Shown: one piece after another, positions 1-6,249 of the stretch
How the letters are laid out: every line of letters starts with the position of its first letter
Numbering within the stretch: the first letter of the stretch is position 1
Origin: a virus
Strand: one strand, 5' to 3'
Virus record (IMG/VR): IMGVR_UViG_3300025732_000338
Coordinates: 1 to 20,450 of that record
DNA length: 20,450 nucleotides
The notes under the pieces: model-generated
The model's input: only the letters and a program-made list of their open reading frames with translations
Told to the model about the DNA's origin: nothing
Databases searched by the model: none
Program-made: the position numbers and the translations under genes

Positions 1-71
1 TAAGTTTAGCTTGCAAACTGGCGGGCGTTGCCCTTTTGAAACAACAGAGTCAGTCAACAAACAAACAAATC

Positions 72-251
72 ATGAAAGACAAAGAAGACATACTCATCGT
101 AGTGATGATAGTCACAGCACTAGCTGCTCTAACCATCCTAGCTCACATCACGGGAGTTAAGGAAGCTACGTTGAAGATGGAGAAGCAAGCCATTGCAAAT
201 GGCGCGGCCACTTACAACATGGAAGGAGAGTTCAAATGGATCAAGAAATAG
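72..251 (+). CDS. small single-span membrane protein
   Basis: Unrecognised 59-residue protein. A short charged N-terminus (MKDKEDIL) leads into a hydrophobic stretch of about 20 residues (roughly residues 7-27, ILIVVMIVTALAALTI core), followed by a basic and polar tail, so one membrane span is likely. The same frame is open upstream to the window edge with a TTG at 36, but the ATG at 72 puts the membrane span right after the start and is preferred. No Shine-Dalgarno site precedes it; the leader is an A/C-rich tract of repeated CAAA. The end overlaps the next small gene by 16 bases. It is the first of a string of small early phage genes. No function can be assigned. Confidence 0.6.
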   Translation: MKDKEDILIVVMIVTALAALTILAHITGVKEATLKMEKQAIANGAATYNMEGEFKWIKK

Positions 252-367
252 ACCTCATAGCCATCCAACTCTTGGAAGAAACACGGATGGACCTGAACGA
301 CATCCCCTATGCGGATGAGTACAAAGAGCAGGACCCTTGGAAAAACAAGACATCCATATGGCACTAA
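236..367 (+). CDS. hypothetical 43-residue acidic protein
   Basis: A short ORF that fills the space between two better-supported genes. It starts with ATG at 236 inside the end of the previous gene and ends with TAA at 365-367, overlapping the next gene's ATG at 358. The product is acidic, with many Asp and Glu residues, and ends in SIWH. Tight overlap on both sides fits the packing of this region and is the main support. No motif or family was recognised. It could be a chance ORF. Confidence 0.45.
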   Translation: MDQEIDLIAIQLLEETRMDLNDIPYADEYKEQDPWKNKTSIWH

Positions 368-543
368 CCATTGAGAAGATTAAGGATGAGGAGGCGCGGG
401 CCATCCTTCTTCAGGTTCGCAAACTTGGAGAAGAAGTAGTGGAGTCCACACTAGGTCACAAAAGATTTGAAACAAATAGTCTTTTAATCATAGGACTTGC
501 AAAACTCATAGCACAAAACACAAAACAAAATGTTCGCCTTTAA
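358..543 (+). CDS. hypothetical 61-residue protein
   Basis: Small soluble, mostly helical-looking protein. It is charged in the first half (IEKIKDEEARAILLQVRKL), with a hydrophobic helix near the end (SLLIIGLAKLIAQN). The ATG at 358 is preferred to an in-frame TTG at 337 because it gives only a 10-base overlap with the preceding gene. The end overlaps the next gene by 14 bases. No family was recognised and no cofactor or catalytic motif is visible. Confidence 0.55.
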   Translation: MALTIEKIKDEEARAILLQVRKLGEEVVESTLGHKRFETNSLLIIGLAKLIAQNTKQNVRL

Positions 544-799
544 GCATAAGCGATGGGGAGAGCATTCAATCCTCCACGCCAAGGAACTGGCTGATGAATA
601 CAAGCAGAAGTACGGGGTAGAGGCCGCGCTTCGCTTCTACGAGAAGGAATACGCCATCCTAGCCAGACTGTTTGACGATGATTCGTTGATTGCATTCACC
701 TGCATCAATCTGATGAGTCCAGAGCAGATGGTAGAGCTTGAGAAACGGTTGAAGGAAAAACGTGAACAACTAAAGAAGGATCGGGATAATGGAAACTGA
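530..799 (+). CDS. hypothetical 89-residue helical protein
   Basis: Highly charged, helix-rich protein. The N-terminus is basic (MFAFKHKRWGEH). The last third (about residues 64-87) is a Glu/Lys-rich helix that could form a coiled coil. No Shine-Dalgarno site precedes the ATG; the leader is A/C-rich (acaaaacacaaaacaaa). The end overlaps the next gene by 11 bases. It sits in the early small-gene string, and no function is assigned. Confidence 0.6.
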   Translation: MFAFKHKRWGEHSILHAKELADEYKQKYGVEAALRFYEKEYAILARLFDDDSLIAFTCINLMSPEQMVELEKRLKEKREQLKKDRDNGN

Positions 800-1028
800 C
801 ACATCCAAACTGCTTAAGGCTTGCGTGGAATACCGCGCAATGGTGGACAAGCTGGAAACGGAGAACGCCGCTCTCCGTAGCCGATGTGAGGAACTTCAAT
901 CCGAGCGCACGCAGTTTGCCAATCGCGCCGCTAGGCTTGCCGCAGTTGAGCACGAACTTGAAGAAAGCCGAAAGGCCGAACGTCTGGCTCGGGTGCAACT
1001 TCAATCCGAAAGAGAGGCGAGCAAATGA
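789..1028 (+). CDS. coiled-coil protein, 79 residues
   Basis: Nearly the whole protein is predicted by eye to be one long helix. It is rich in Glu, Arg, Ala and Leu with heptad-like Leu spacing from about residue 15 to the end, for example the KLETENAALRSRCEELQSE region, so a dimeric coiled coil is likely. A reasonable ribosome site (AAGGA) lies about 9 bases before the ATG. It overlaps the genes on both sides, the downstream one through an ATGA junction. Small coiled-coil proteins are common in phage early regions, but the role is unknown. Confidence 0.6.
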   Translation: METDTSKLLKACVEYRAMVDKLETENAALRSRCEELQSERTQFANRAARLAAVEHELEESRKAERLARVQLQSEREASK

Positions 1029-1291
1029 AATGGAACCCAAAGACCAAAACACCTAGGCGCAAAGGCTGGTACATCACAATGCGCTGCGACGACGGTTATG
1101 TTTCGTGGCGGGCGTGGGCCAACGGAGAATGGTGGAAGCAATTAAGCGGTGGGTGGATTGGATGGTATGACGGAGACGGCAATTCTTACCGATGCTTATG
1201 GGCATCAAAGCCGCACTTCTCGATTGAGATGAATCAAAACGAACTCCCTCCGGTAGAGGACTACACAAAACCAAAGGAGGCGCAGCCGTGA
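1025..1291 (+). CDS. tryptophan-rich hypothetical protein, 88 residues
   Basis: Unusual composition, with nine tryptophans in 88 residues, including NGEWWKQL and GGWIGWYDGDG. The N-terminus is basic (KTKTPRRKGWY) and the C-terminus is Pro/Lys/Glu-rich. Regular alternation of aromatic and polar residues suggests a small beta-sheet domain. It is coupled to the previous gene by an ATGA overlap, with GAGAGG just upstream. The end overlaps the next gene's GTG start by four bases. It resembles small Trp-rich proteins seen in other phages, but no function is known to me. Confidence 0.6.
   Translation: MKWNPKTKTPRRKGWYITMRCDDGYVSWRAWANGEWWKQLSGGWIGWYDGDGNSYRCLWASKPHFSIEMNQNELPPVEDYTKPKEAQP
1273..1280 (+). 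promoter_or_regulatory. strong Shine-Dalgarno site for the GTG start at 1288
   Basis: AAAGGAGG lies seven bases before GTG at 1288. It is among the best ribosome sites in the rightward half and supports a GTG start for the following gene. It lies inside the end of the preceding gene. Confidence 0.7.
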
Positions 1292-1476
1292 CCTACAAAG
1301 ACATGACCTTCTGCTCAGGCGATGGATGCACGCAGTTTAAGCGATGTTTCCGCGCTTTGACGCAAGACGTGGAGGACAGGGCTGAGAAGCTCGGACTTCC
1401 TATCTGCCAATTTTCCAACCCAAAAGAACTAGACTGCTACATACCAAATGAACGTGAAACTGATAGCGGTAACTAA
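1288..1476 (+). CDS. small cysteine-containing protein, 62 residues
   Basis: Begins with GTG behind a near-perfect ribosome site and overlaps the preceding stop (GTGA junction). Five cysteines (residues 9, 14, 20, 40 and 50) in a short protein suggest a metal-binding or redox-sensitive fold. The start reads MTFCSGDGCTQFKRC, and the C-terminal part ends with a Leu-x-Cys-Tyr-x-Pro stretch. Small phage proteins with a similar Cys pattern near the start and a Cys-Tyr/His-x-Pro end are familiar, but I know no role. It overlaps thyX by 29 bases in another frame, which suggests translational coupling. Confidence 0.6.
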   Translation: MTYKDMTFCSGDGCTQFKRCFRALTQDVEDRAEKLGLPICQFSNPKELDCYIPNERETDSGN

Positions 1477-2092
1477 GCCGCTCGTTGAAGGCATCAATAC
1501 GGCTGATGAACTCATCAGCTATTGCGCTAGGGTGAGCAACCCAGCTAACCAACTAAACGTAGAGACCGCTCCCAGACTCTTACGCTACTGCGTGAAACAC
1601 GGACATTGGTCAATTTTTGAGACTGTCTCCATGACCGTGGAGATTGTGACGAGCAGGGCCATCGCGGCGCAACTCCTGCGGCATCGGTCGTTCACATTCC
1701 AAGAGTTCAGCCAGCGATACGCCAAGAGCGCAACCTACGAGCCGATTGAACTACGCACTCAGGACAAGACTAACAGGCAAGCAAGTGGAGAGGTGTACAA
1801 AGATCACATCAACGAAGGCATGGCTGCGGGAGTAGTTCAGGAGGCGTTTCAAGCCTACAACCTACTGCTTCAATACGGAGTGAGCAAGGAGACAGCTCGG
1901 ATGATCTTGCCTCTCTGCACGCAGACTACGTTGTACATGACCGGCAATGTCCGCTCTTGGATTCACTATCTTGAGCAGCGTTGTGCTGATGGTACGCAGA
2001 AGGAGCACCGTGACGTAGCCCAAGCCATCAAAGAAATATTCAACCAGCAATTCCCATCCGTAGCCCAAGCCATAAATGAAAGCCATTCTTGA
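1448..2092 (+). CDS. thyX: flavin-dependent thymidylate synthase ThyX
   Basis: Makes dTMP from dUMP using methylene-tetrahydrofolate, FAD and NADPH, supplying thymidine for phage DNA synthesis in the host cytoplasm. At 214 residues it is the usual ThyX length. The signature is at residues 78-91 (RHRSFTFQEFSQRY), matching the family pattern RHRxxSxxExSxRY except for Thr at the first Ser position. Other family features are GHWSIFE at 52-58, ARMILP at 150-155 and the C-terminal region with Arg169, His173 and Arg188. Active ThyX proteins are homotetramers with FAD at subunit interfaces. The gene has no clear ribosome site and begins inside the previous gene, so it is probably coupled to it. It overlaps the next gene by 17 bases. 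Its place before the helicase and recombination genes fits a nucleotide-supply role. Confidence 0.95.
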   Translation: MNVKLIAVTKPLVEGINTADELISYCARVSNPANQLNVETAPRLLRYCVKHGHWSIFETVSMTVEIVTSRAIAAQLLRHRSFTFQEFSQRYAKSATYEPIELRTQDKTNRQASGEVYKDHINEGMAAGVVQEAFQAYNLLLQYGVSKETARMILPLCTQTTLYMTGNVRSWIHYLEQRCADGTQKEHRDVAQAIKEIFNQQFPSVAQAINESHS

Positions 2093-2288
2093 ATTCACTC
2101 TCCCAGAAGAACGGTATGAGCATCAGCGTGCCATCCACGCTATGGAAGCGTTCTCAGTAATGCACGACATCGACCAGCATCTACGCAGCGTAGTCAAACA
2201 TGGAGAGGGAGGATACGAAAACGTGGAAGCTCTGGCGAAGAACATCCGCAACCAACTCGCGGAGATTCTTCAGAAAGTGGAAGAATGA
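2076..2288 (+). CDS. small conserved-looking phage protein, 70 residues
   Basis: An all-helical, acidic protein starting MKAILEFTLPEERYEHQ, with a central stretch MHDIDQHLRSVVKHGE. It resembles a widespread type of small phage protein with an N-terminal LEFxLPEE segment and an internal Asp-x-Asp/Gln-x-Leu-Arg segment, whose function I do not know. It overlaps thyX by 17 bases and the next gene by an ATGA junction, so it belongs to the same transcription unit. Confidence 0.7.
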   Translation: MKAILEFTLPEERYEHQRAIHAMEAFSVMHDIDQHLRSVVKHGEGGYENVEALAKNIRNQLAEILQKVEE

Positions 2289-2584
2289 AGCTTGCAAATA
2301 AGTCCAAGCGTCGTCCGTGTCTCCCGCTCTTCGCATGGATCAAATGGCCCTGCGGAGACATCACTCAACATGAAGTCATTTCTCACGTTACTTACCCGTA
2401 CAAAAAGCCCTACCGAGAATACGAACTCGCCAGTTCTTTCGGACCAATTTGGAAACGCTGGGATGAAATCGAAACCATCGCCCACGCCTCTGACGGACCT
2501 AGAGGTTGGAAAGATACTCCAGAGTGGACAAGTGGAGAAGGTGAGTGCGGAATTTGCCAGACAACTAGAAAGGAAACTAAATGA
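2285..2584 (+). CDS. hypothetical protein with C-terminal CxxC, 99 residues
   Basis: Basic N-terminus (KSKRRPCLPLFAWIKWPCGD), many aromatic residues, and a Cys-Gly-Ile-Cys pair near the C-terminus. No family was recognised. A second long ORF in the overlapping frame (2292-2627) covers the same DNA. The 2285 frame is preferred because both ends form ATGA junctions with its neighbours, the arrangement seen throughout this operon, and because the other frame would run 47 bases into the next gene. Confidence 0.6.
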   Translation: MKLANKSKRRPCLPLFAWIKWPCGDITQHEVISHVTYPYKKPYREYELASSFGPIWKRWDEIETIAHASDGPRGWKDTPEWTSGEGECGICQTTRKETK

Positions 2585-2907
2585 ATATCAGCGAAACAAT
2601 GGAGAGCATCAGGTGGTTGTTCGATAAGCATCTCAGCAAGTATGAATATGCTACAGATATTCCTATTGCTCTTGCTTCCGTATCAGAAAGGAAGGATCAC
2701 GTTAGGCGTGCTCCGGTTACGTCTGCCGTAATCTTGGAAGCCATCAGGCGGTACAAGAGTGGGCAGCATATCAAGTCCATCGCGAAAGATTTGGACAGTA
2801 CTGAGACTACGATTGGCAACATCGTCCATCGTAGGAAGTACTACTCCGATCTCCCGCACACCAAGAAAGAAATCATAGCCTACATGAAAAACAAAGGAAG
2901 AGAATGA
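2581..2907 (+). CDS. putative helix-turn-helix DNA-binding protein
   Basis: 108 residues. Residues about 48-86 look like a helix-turn-helix: a first helix (AVILEAIRRYKSG), a second (IKSIAKDLD) and a recognition-like helix (TETTIGNIVHRRKYY), similar to the small HTH domains of resolvases and phage or homing-endonuclease proteins that recognise DNA. The rest is basic and polar. A ribosome site (AAAGGA) lies about 6 bases before the ATG. It sits directly upstream of the helicase gene with an ATGA junction. It may act as a regulator or a DNA-recognition accessory for replication; the HTH call comes from sequence pattern only. Confidence 0.6.
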   Translation: MNISETMESIRWLFDKHLSKYEYATDIPIALASVSERKDHVRRAPVTSAVILEAIRRYKSGQHIKSIAKDLDSTETTIGNIVHRRKYYSDLPHTKKEIIAYMKNKGRE

Positions 2908-4238
2908 ACCTACCACACTCAATCGAAGCAGAGCGGACGGTGCTTTCGTGCATCGTCTTGGATGGCGCGGCCTATCTATCCAAAGCTCTCGACTACCGGG
3001 TTAGCGAGCAATGGTTCTACCATCGTCCACATCAGGCCATTTGGAAAACGATCATGGGATGCCATGCTCACGGCAAGCCCTTGGACGCCCACATCATCCT
3101 TGAGGAACTAAAGAAGGCCGATCCAAAGCTGGATAGTGTGGGAGGAGTCTCTGGCTATTCGGAGGCTACAGCCTATGTGGCTACAGGGGTTGCGTTCAGT
3201 TATAGCCTAGACCAGCTAAGAGAGCTTTATCAGTTACGTCAGATAGCCTTAATAAGCGAGGAAACGCGGGAAGCAGCCCTCGTTAAGAAGGCTAGCCTCG
3301 ACGACTTCGTAGCTAAGATTGGGCGGGTGCTAGCTCTGAAGAATGCCACGAACGTCTGCAAGAGCCTGAGCCAAGCAGCCAACGACTGCATTGGGAAGGT
3401 GGCCGATATCCTAGCTGGAAAACAGACTGAGGAAAACTCAGGGCTGGAATGGCCTTGGTCTGACTGGAACAAGGAGATGGGGCAGGCTACGGCTGGAGAA
3501 TTGATCATTGTTGCGGCACGCCCCGGACGCGGAAAGAGTTCCTGTGCTCGACAAGTGGCATGGTCTTGGGCTCAGAAATACGGAAATGTACTGTTGTTTA
3601 GCCGAGAAATGCCAATTGAGCAGTTAGCCCCCTTGTTTGCGCAGATTAGGTCTGGCGTTAGCTGGAGGAACGTAAGGCGCAATCAGGTGTTGGATGCAGA
3701 CGCCAAGAAGTTCACGCAAGGGCTTAAGGAGGTTGCCGAGATGAAGACCCTGAGCGTCTTCGATCAGGACAGAACTTTAAGCCAGATTACAGCCCGTGTT
3801 GAAGCGTGCAAAAGCTTCATGCCGATCAAGGCCATCATCGTGGATTATCTCCAACGCTACGATCCTCAGCAGGAACGTGGAGAGACCCGCGACATCGCCA
3901 TTGGACGGATGACAATGGCTCTGAAGGACCTTGCGGTGAGCATGAAGATTCCCGTCATCTTGCTAGCCCAGCTTGGCCGAGAAGTGGAGAAGGAGAACAG
4001 ACTTCCCCGCCTCTCTGACCTCCGCGAGTCAGGCAACATCGAACAAGACGCGGATCGGGTCATCTTCATCCACGCCCCAGACGAGAAGGAAGACGGAGGC
4101 ACGCAGGACTTGAACGACCAGACGCTTCAGCGCATCGAAGTAAACATTGTCCAAGCCAAAGGCCGGTCTGATGGTGTAGCTAGCCTAACCATGTCCTTCC
4201 ACCGTCCAACCACAACCTTCAACGCAATCCACCGATGA
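2904..4238 (+). CDS. dnaB: DnaB-type replicative helicase
   Basis: A hexameric 5'-3' helicase that unwinds the phage replication fork. At 444 residues it is close to normal DnaB length. The N-terminal DnaB domain starts PHSIEAERTVLSCIVLDG (residues 4-21). The RecA-like motor follows: Walker A ARPGRGKSS at 205-213, the SREMP element at 233-237, Walker B IIVDYLQ at 311-317, motif H3 around LLAQLGREVE at 353-362, motif H4 around SDLRESGNIEQDADRV at 371-386, and an arginine-finger-type QAKGRSDG at 417-424. A ribosome site AAGGA lies 5 bases before the ATG. It overlaps the genes on both sides by four bases. No primase domain is fused, and no separate primase or polymerase gene is visible in the window, so these must be supplied elsewhere in the phage or by the host. 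Confidence 0.95.
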   Translation: MNLPHSIEAERTVLSCIVLDGAAYLSKALDYRVSEQWFYHRPHQAIWKTIMGCHAHGKPLDAHIILEELKKADPKLDSVGGVSGYSEATAYVATGVAFSYSLDQLRELYQLRQIALISEETREAALVKKASLDDFVAKIGRVLALKNATNVCKSLSQAANDCIGKVADILAGKQTEENSGLEWPWSDWNKEMGQATAGELIIVAARPGRGKSSCARQVAWSWAQKYGNVLLFSREMPIEQLAPLFAQIRSGVSWRNVRRNQVLDADAKKFTQGLKEVAEMKTLSVFDQDRTLSQITARVEACKSFMPIKAIIVDYLQRYDPQQERGETRDIAIGRMTMALKDLAVSMKIPVILLAQLGREVEKENRLPRLSDLRESGNIEQDADRVIFIHAPDEKEDGGTQDLNDQTLQRIEVNIVQAKGRSDGVASLTMSFHRPTTTFNAIHR

Positions 4239-4447
4239 ACGGCAAAGGAGACGCTCCACGCAACTGCTTCTCAGAAAGCTATCGGTCGAACTACGACGCG
4301 ATTTTTAGGAAAAAAACTCTTGACGGAGACGATAGAATCAATCAAACCAGAAACACAGATGGTAAAAATAAAAACACAAAGACAGGACTACGAGCAAGCG
4401 TTGGCGCAAGCCGCGTTGCTCTTCAGCGGCTGGATGAGCCGCTTTGA
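4235..4447 (+). CDS. small protein with NGKGD...YDxIF motif, possibly run-on
   Basis: ATG at 4235 overlaps the helicase stop by four bases. The first 27 residues carry a recurrent small phage motif, a start of Asn-Gly-Lys-Gly-Asp followed by Pro-Arg and then YRSNYDAIFRKK. In relatives I remember, such proteins end soon after the Ile-Phe pair. Here the frame passes through a run of seven A (4310-4316) and continues for another 43 residues that look unstructured and overlap the next gene. A one-base backward slip at the A run would stop translation at 4321-4323, giving about 29 residues. The first part is probably real; the true C-terminus is uncertain. Confidence 0.5.
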   Translation: MNGKGDAPRNCFSESYRSNYDAIFRKKTLDGDDRINQTRNTDGKNKNTKTGLRASVGASRVALQRLDEPL

Positions 4448-4550
4448 AGCCCCAAGTTGCCATGAGCAAGAGGTTGTCGTCGCCGCAACCATTGAATGGC
4501 TGCAAAACACTCAAACCTTGATGCAAGATGAAGACCTCGGAAAAAATTGA
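4359..4550 (+). CDS. hypothetical 63-residue helical protein
   Basis: A helix-rich protein with one aromatic core (ALAQAALLFSGWMSRFEAP) and an acidic end, with no recognised family. It overlaps the run-on part of the upstream small gene in another frame and the first 23 bases of the ERF gene. Two starts are possible: ATG at 4359 without a ribosome site, or TTG at 4320, which has AGGA nine bases upstream and would add 13 residues. The composition is more protein-like than that of the competing frame from the previous gene, so this frame is favoured from about 4360 on. Confidence 0.55.
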   Translation: MVKIKTQRQDYEQALAQAALLFSGWMSRFEAPSCHEQEVVVAATIEWLQNTQTLMQDEDLGKN

Positions 4551-4980
4551 CCTCATTGCGCCAGCGTTGCTGGCTGCTCAGAAGGAAATCAACAATGCCT
4601 CGAAAGACGCCAAGAACCCGCACTTCCGTAGCTCCTACGCAAGTCTCGGATCGGTCATCGAAGCAATCAAGGAGCCGTGCAACAAGCACGGGATTGTCAT
4701 CCTCCAAACGCTCGCTGAGGGAGAGACGGGACTTCATTTGTCAACTCGCGCCATCCACTCTTCAGGCCAATGGATCGAAGACACCGCGTTCAGCCCCTTG
4801 CCCAAAGCTGACCCGCAAGGAGTTGGAAGTGCTACTACATACCTGCGCCGATACTCACTCGCTGCACTTATGTGCATCACTCAGGAGGACGACGACGGGA
4901 ATGCGGCTAGCGGAAGAGTTGCGCCAAGCGCACCAAAAGTCGAAAGCAAGCCAGTTAAGCAAAACAACAATCCTTTCTGA
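4528..4980 (+). CDS. erf: ERF-family single-strand annealing protein
   Basis: A phage recombinase that anneals complementary single strands during genome circularisation or recombination-dependent replication. The 150 residues show the ERF hallmarks: an N-terminal helix, NPHFRSSYASLGSV at 30-43, and the strongly conserved block DPQGVGSATTYLRRYSLAAL at 95-114 followed by an acidic patch (QEDDDG). The C-terminal 30 residues are a flexible Pro/Ser/Lys tail ending NNNPF. It works together with a processive exonuclease in known phages; the PD-(D/E)XK nuclease encoded 470 bases downstream is the natural partner here, which is an inference. It starts inside the end of the previous gene. Confidence 0.92.
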   Translation: MKTSEKIDLIAPALLAAQKEINNASKDAKNPHFRSSYASLGSVIEAIKEPCNKHGIVILQTLAEGETGLHLSTRAIHSSGQWIEDTAFSPLPKADPQGVGSATTYLRRYSLAALMCITQEDDDGNAASGRVAPSAPKVESKPVKQNNNPF

Positions 4981-5007
4981 TCTCTGTTAGACCAACCAAA
5001 TAAAACC

Positions 5008-5217
5008 ATGCAATACGACAATACGAATAAGGGTGTTCTGTTCCGCAATCAGGAAAAGGGTGAGGGTGATAAAAAGCCCGACTACACCGGCAAGCTCAAC
5101 GTAGCTGGCAAGGAATTCCGCCTTGCTGGCTGGCTGAAGGAATCAAAGACGGGAACCAAGTTCCTGTCTCTGTCTCTCTCCGAGCCCAAAGCGAAGGGGT
5201 CTTCCGATGAACTTTAA
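5008..5217 (+). CDS. small protein of a compact phage family, 69 residues
   Basis: Predicted small beta-rich protein with the pattern KPDYTGKLNVAGKEFRLAGW followed by a Lys-Glu-Ser-Lys-x-Gly-x-Lys-Phe-Leu-Ser-Leu-Ser stretch. This resembles short OB-like or DUF736-like proteins often found beside phage recombination genes, but I cannot name the function. A single-strand binding role is possible but unproven. The leader is A/C-rich without a ribosome site. The stop at 5217 overlaps the ATG of a tiny membrane-protein ORF at 5207. Confidence 0.7.
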   Translation: MQYDNTNKGVLFRNQEKGEGDKKPDYTGKLNVAGKEFRLAGWLKESKTGTKFLSLSLSEPKAKGSSDEL

Positions 5218-5308
5218 GAACGACGACAATGAGCTCTGCAAGCTCGCAGTCATCGCCTTCGCCTTTACAGTCGCGCTATGCGCCATCATTTATTGGTGCA
5301 TTTCGTGA
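5207..5308 (+). CDS. 33-residue single-span membrane peptide
   Basis: A very small ORF with a polar, charged start (MNFKNDDNELCKL) followed by a clear transmembrane stretch of about 20 residues (AVIAFAFTVALCAIIYW) and a short end. AAGGGG lies seven to eight bases before the ATG, and the gene overlaps the upstream stop by 11 bases, as is usual in this operon. Part of it is overlapped in another frame by the 5229 ORF. The ordered charge-then-hydrophobic layout is better evidence than length. The role is unknown; small phage membrane peptides include inhibitors and accessory lysis proteins, but nothing specific points to either. Confidence 0.5.
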   Translation: MNFKNDDNELCKLAVIAFAFTVALCAIIYWCIS

Positions 5309-5555
5309 AGTTTGTGACTTGAGTGATGCCAACTGGTCGCTCAAGTTGCTGCTCATCGACATCCAGCATGAACTCAGTCTGGTAAAGATTGGGTTCAAAA
5401 GCTGGGAACAGGCCTCAGAAACGATAAACAAACGAATAGAGGACAAATTAAATGGAACATTGGTACACCAAGGAGGGAGTTGCGGCTCACACGCAGCCGA
5501 CGCAGTCAAAGACGGCGAAGAGTCCCAACCGAGCCACAACAATCAAGGATGCTAG
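5229..5555 (+). CDS. hypothetical protein in a nested region, start uncertain
   Basis: The frame from 5229 gives 108 residues. The first 30 are Ser/Pro-rich and lie over the membrane-peptide ORF, so they are probably not translated or not important. The middle looks like genuine protein: an amphipathic helical stretch (SLKLLLIDIQHELSLVKIGF and then SWEQASETINKRIEDKL). A TTG at 5319 would give a 78-residue product starting at that helix. The last 104 bases overlap the nuclease gene, whose start at 5452 is well supported, so the C-terminal tail (Gly/Ser/His-rich) may be incidental. No family was recognised. Confidence 0.45.
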   Translation: MSSASSQSSPSPLQSRYAPSFIGAFREVCDLSDANWSLKLLLIDIQHELSLVKIGFKSWEQASETINKRIEDKLNGTLVHQGGSCGSHAADAVKDGEESQPSHNNQGC

Positions 5556-6249
5556 GAAGCTAAAGCTTATTCCGTCCGTCACCTCCATCCTGAAGCTCAT
5601 CCACAATGAGATGCTTCAGCGGTGGAAGTATCGTAAGGTGGTCGAAGCTTGCTTCAACCGTCCCGTTATTGGGGACGAGAGTCTTGAGGAGTACATCGAC
5701 TTCATCTTAGCCAAAGCGTTTGATGAGGCTGATGATGCCGCGCAGTTGGGGACTAGGATTCACAACTGTATCGAAACCTTGGTAAAAGGCGATAATTTGG
5801 CACATCCTCAAGACATCATCAACTACGCTGAGGACGCCATCAACAAGATGGAAACACTTGGCATCAATGTGGTGGCTTCTGAGTTCGTAACGGTTAATCC
5901 AGAGTATGGGTATGCCGGAACCACCGACATAGCCTTTAAAGCGAAGGATAGTGACCTTTGTGGCATTCTGGACTTCAAGTCCAAGCGCACCCATGAGGGC
6001 GAGCCGGTCATCCCGTCGTTTGGTCACGCTGCCCAACTCGCGGCCTACTACGCCTCCTACTGGAAGGACAAGTGGGAGGACGGCTACTTCAAGAAAGCAA
6101 TAGGCTACAACATCTACATCTCAACTACCGAGCCGGGGCGCATCGACGTAGTCAAATACGACGGCGATCAACTGGCTAAGGAGTTTGAGATGTTTGAGAA
6201 CGCCTGTGGCATCTGGCGGTACAAGAACAATTACGATCCACGATCTTGA
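5452..6249 (+). CDS. PD-(D/E)XK nuclease, RecB/Cas4-like
   Basis: A probable metal-dependent exonuclease acting in phage recombination. The 265 residues show the RecB-type layout: His104 in LGTRIHNCIE (99-108), an acidic residue in the SEFVTV strand (Glu144), catalytic Asp159 in GYAGTTDI, the Asp174-x-Lys176 pair in ILDFKSK, and the trailing Gln-x3-Tyr motif in HAAQLAAYY (192-200), all typical of the PDDEXK_1/Cas4-like superfamily. No Cas4-type Cys cluster is evident, so a phage recombination exonuclease is more likely than a CRISPR protein. The N-terminus MEHWYTKEGVAAHTQ fits the family start, and GAGGA lies about 8 bases upstream. It probably partners the ERF annealing protein. The stop overlaps the TTG start of the next gene. 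Confidence 0.88.
   Translation: MEHWYTKEGVAAHTQPTQSKTAKSPNRATTIKDARKLKLIPSVTSILKLIHNEMLQRWKYRKVVEACFNRPVIGDESLEEYIDFILAKAFDEADDAAQLGTRIHNCIETLVKGDNLAHPQDIINYAEDAINKMETLGINVVASEFVTVNPEYGYAGTTDIAFKAKDSDLCGILDFKSKRTHEGEPVIPSFGHAAQLAAYYASYWKDKWEDGYFKKAIGYNIYISTTEPGRIDVVKYDGDQLAKEFEMFENACGIWRYKNNYDPRS

Noticed and set aside
705-1052. 115-codon ORF on the - strand
   Set aside because: It is antisense to the coiled-coil gene and its neighbours, which have overlapping junctions and ribosome sites. The antisense product has Ser/Phe/Leu-rich shadow composition.
2292-2627. 111-codon ORF in another + frame over the 2285-2584 gene
   Set aside because: It would overlap the next gene by 47 bases, while the 2285 frame has exact ATGA junctions on both sides. 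Coding use of this second frame is possible but unsupported.
4547-4990. 147-codon ORF in the +2 frame of the ERF gene
   Set aside because: The ERF frame carries the conserved family blocks; the alternative product is Arg/Ser/Thr-rich, as expected of a shifted frame.
5452-6249. Cas4 / CRISPR association of the PD-(D/E)XK nuclease
   Set aside because: No four-cysteine iron-sulfur pattern, no cas neighbours and no spaced direct repeats typical of a CRISPR array are present. The ERF neighbour supports phage recombination.
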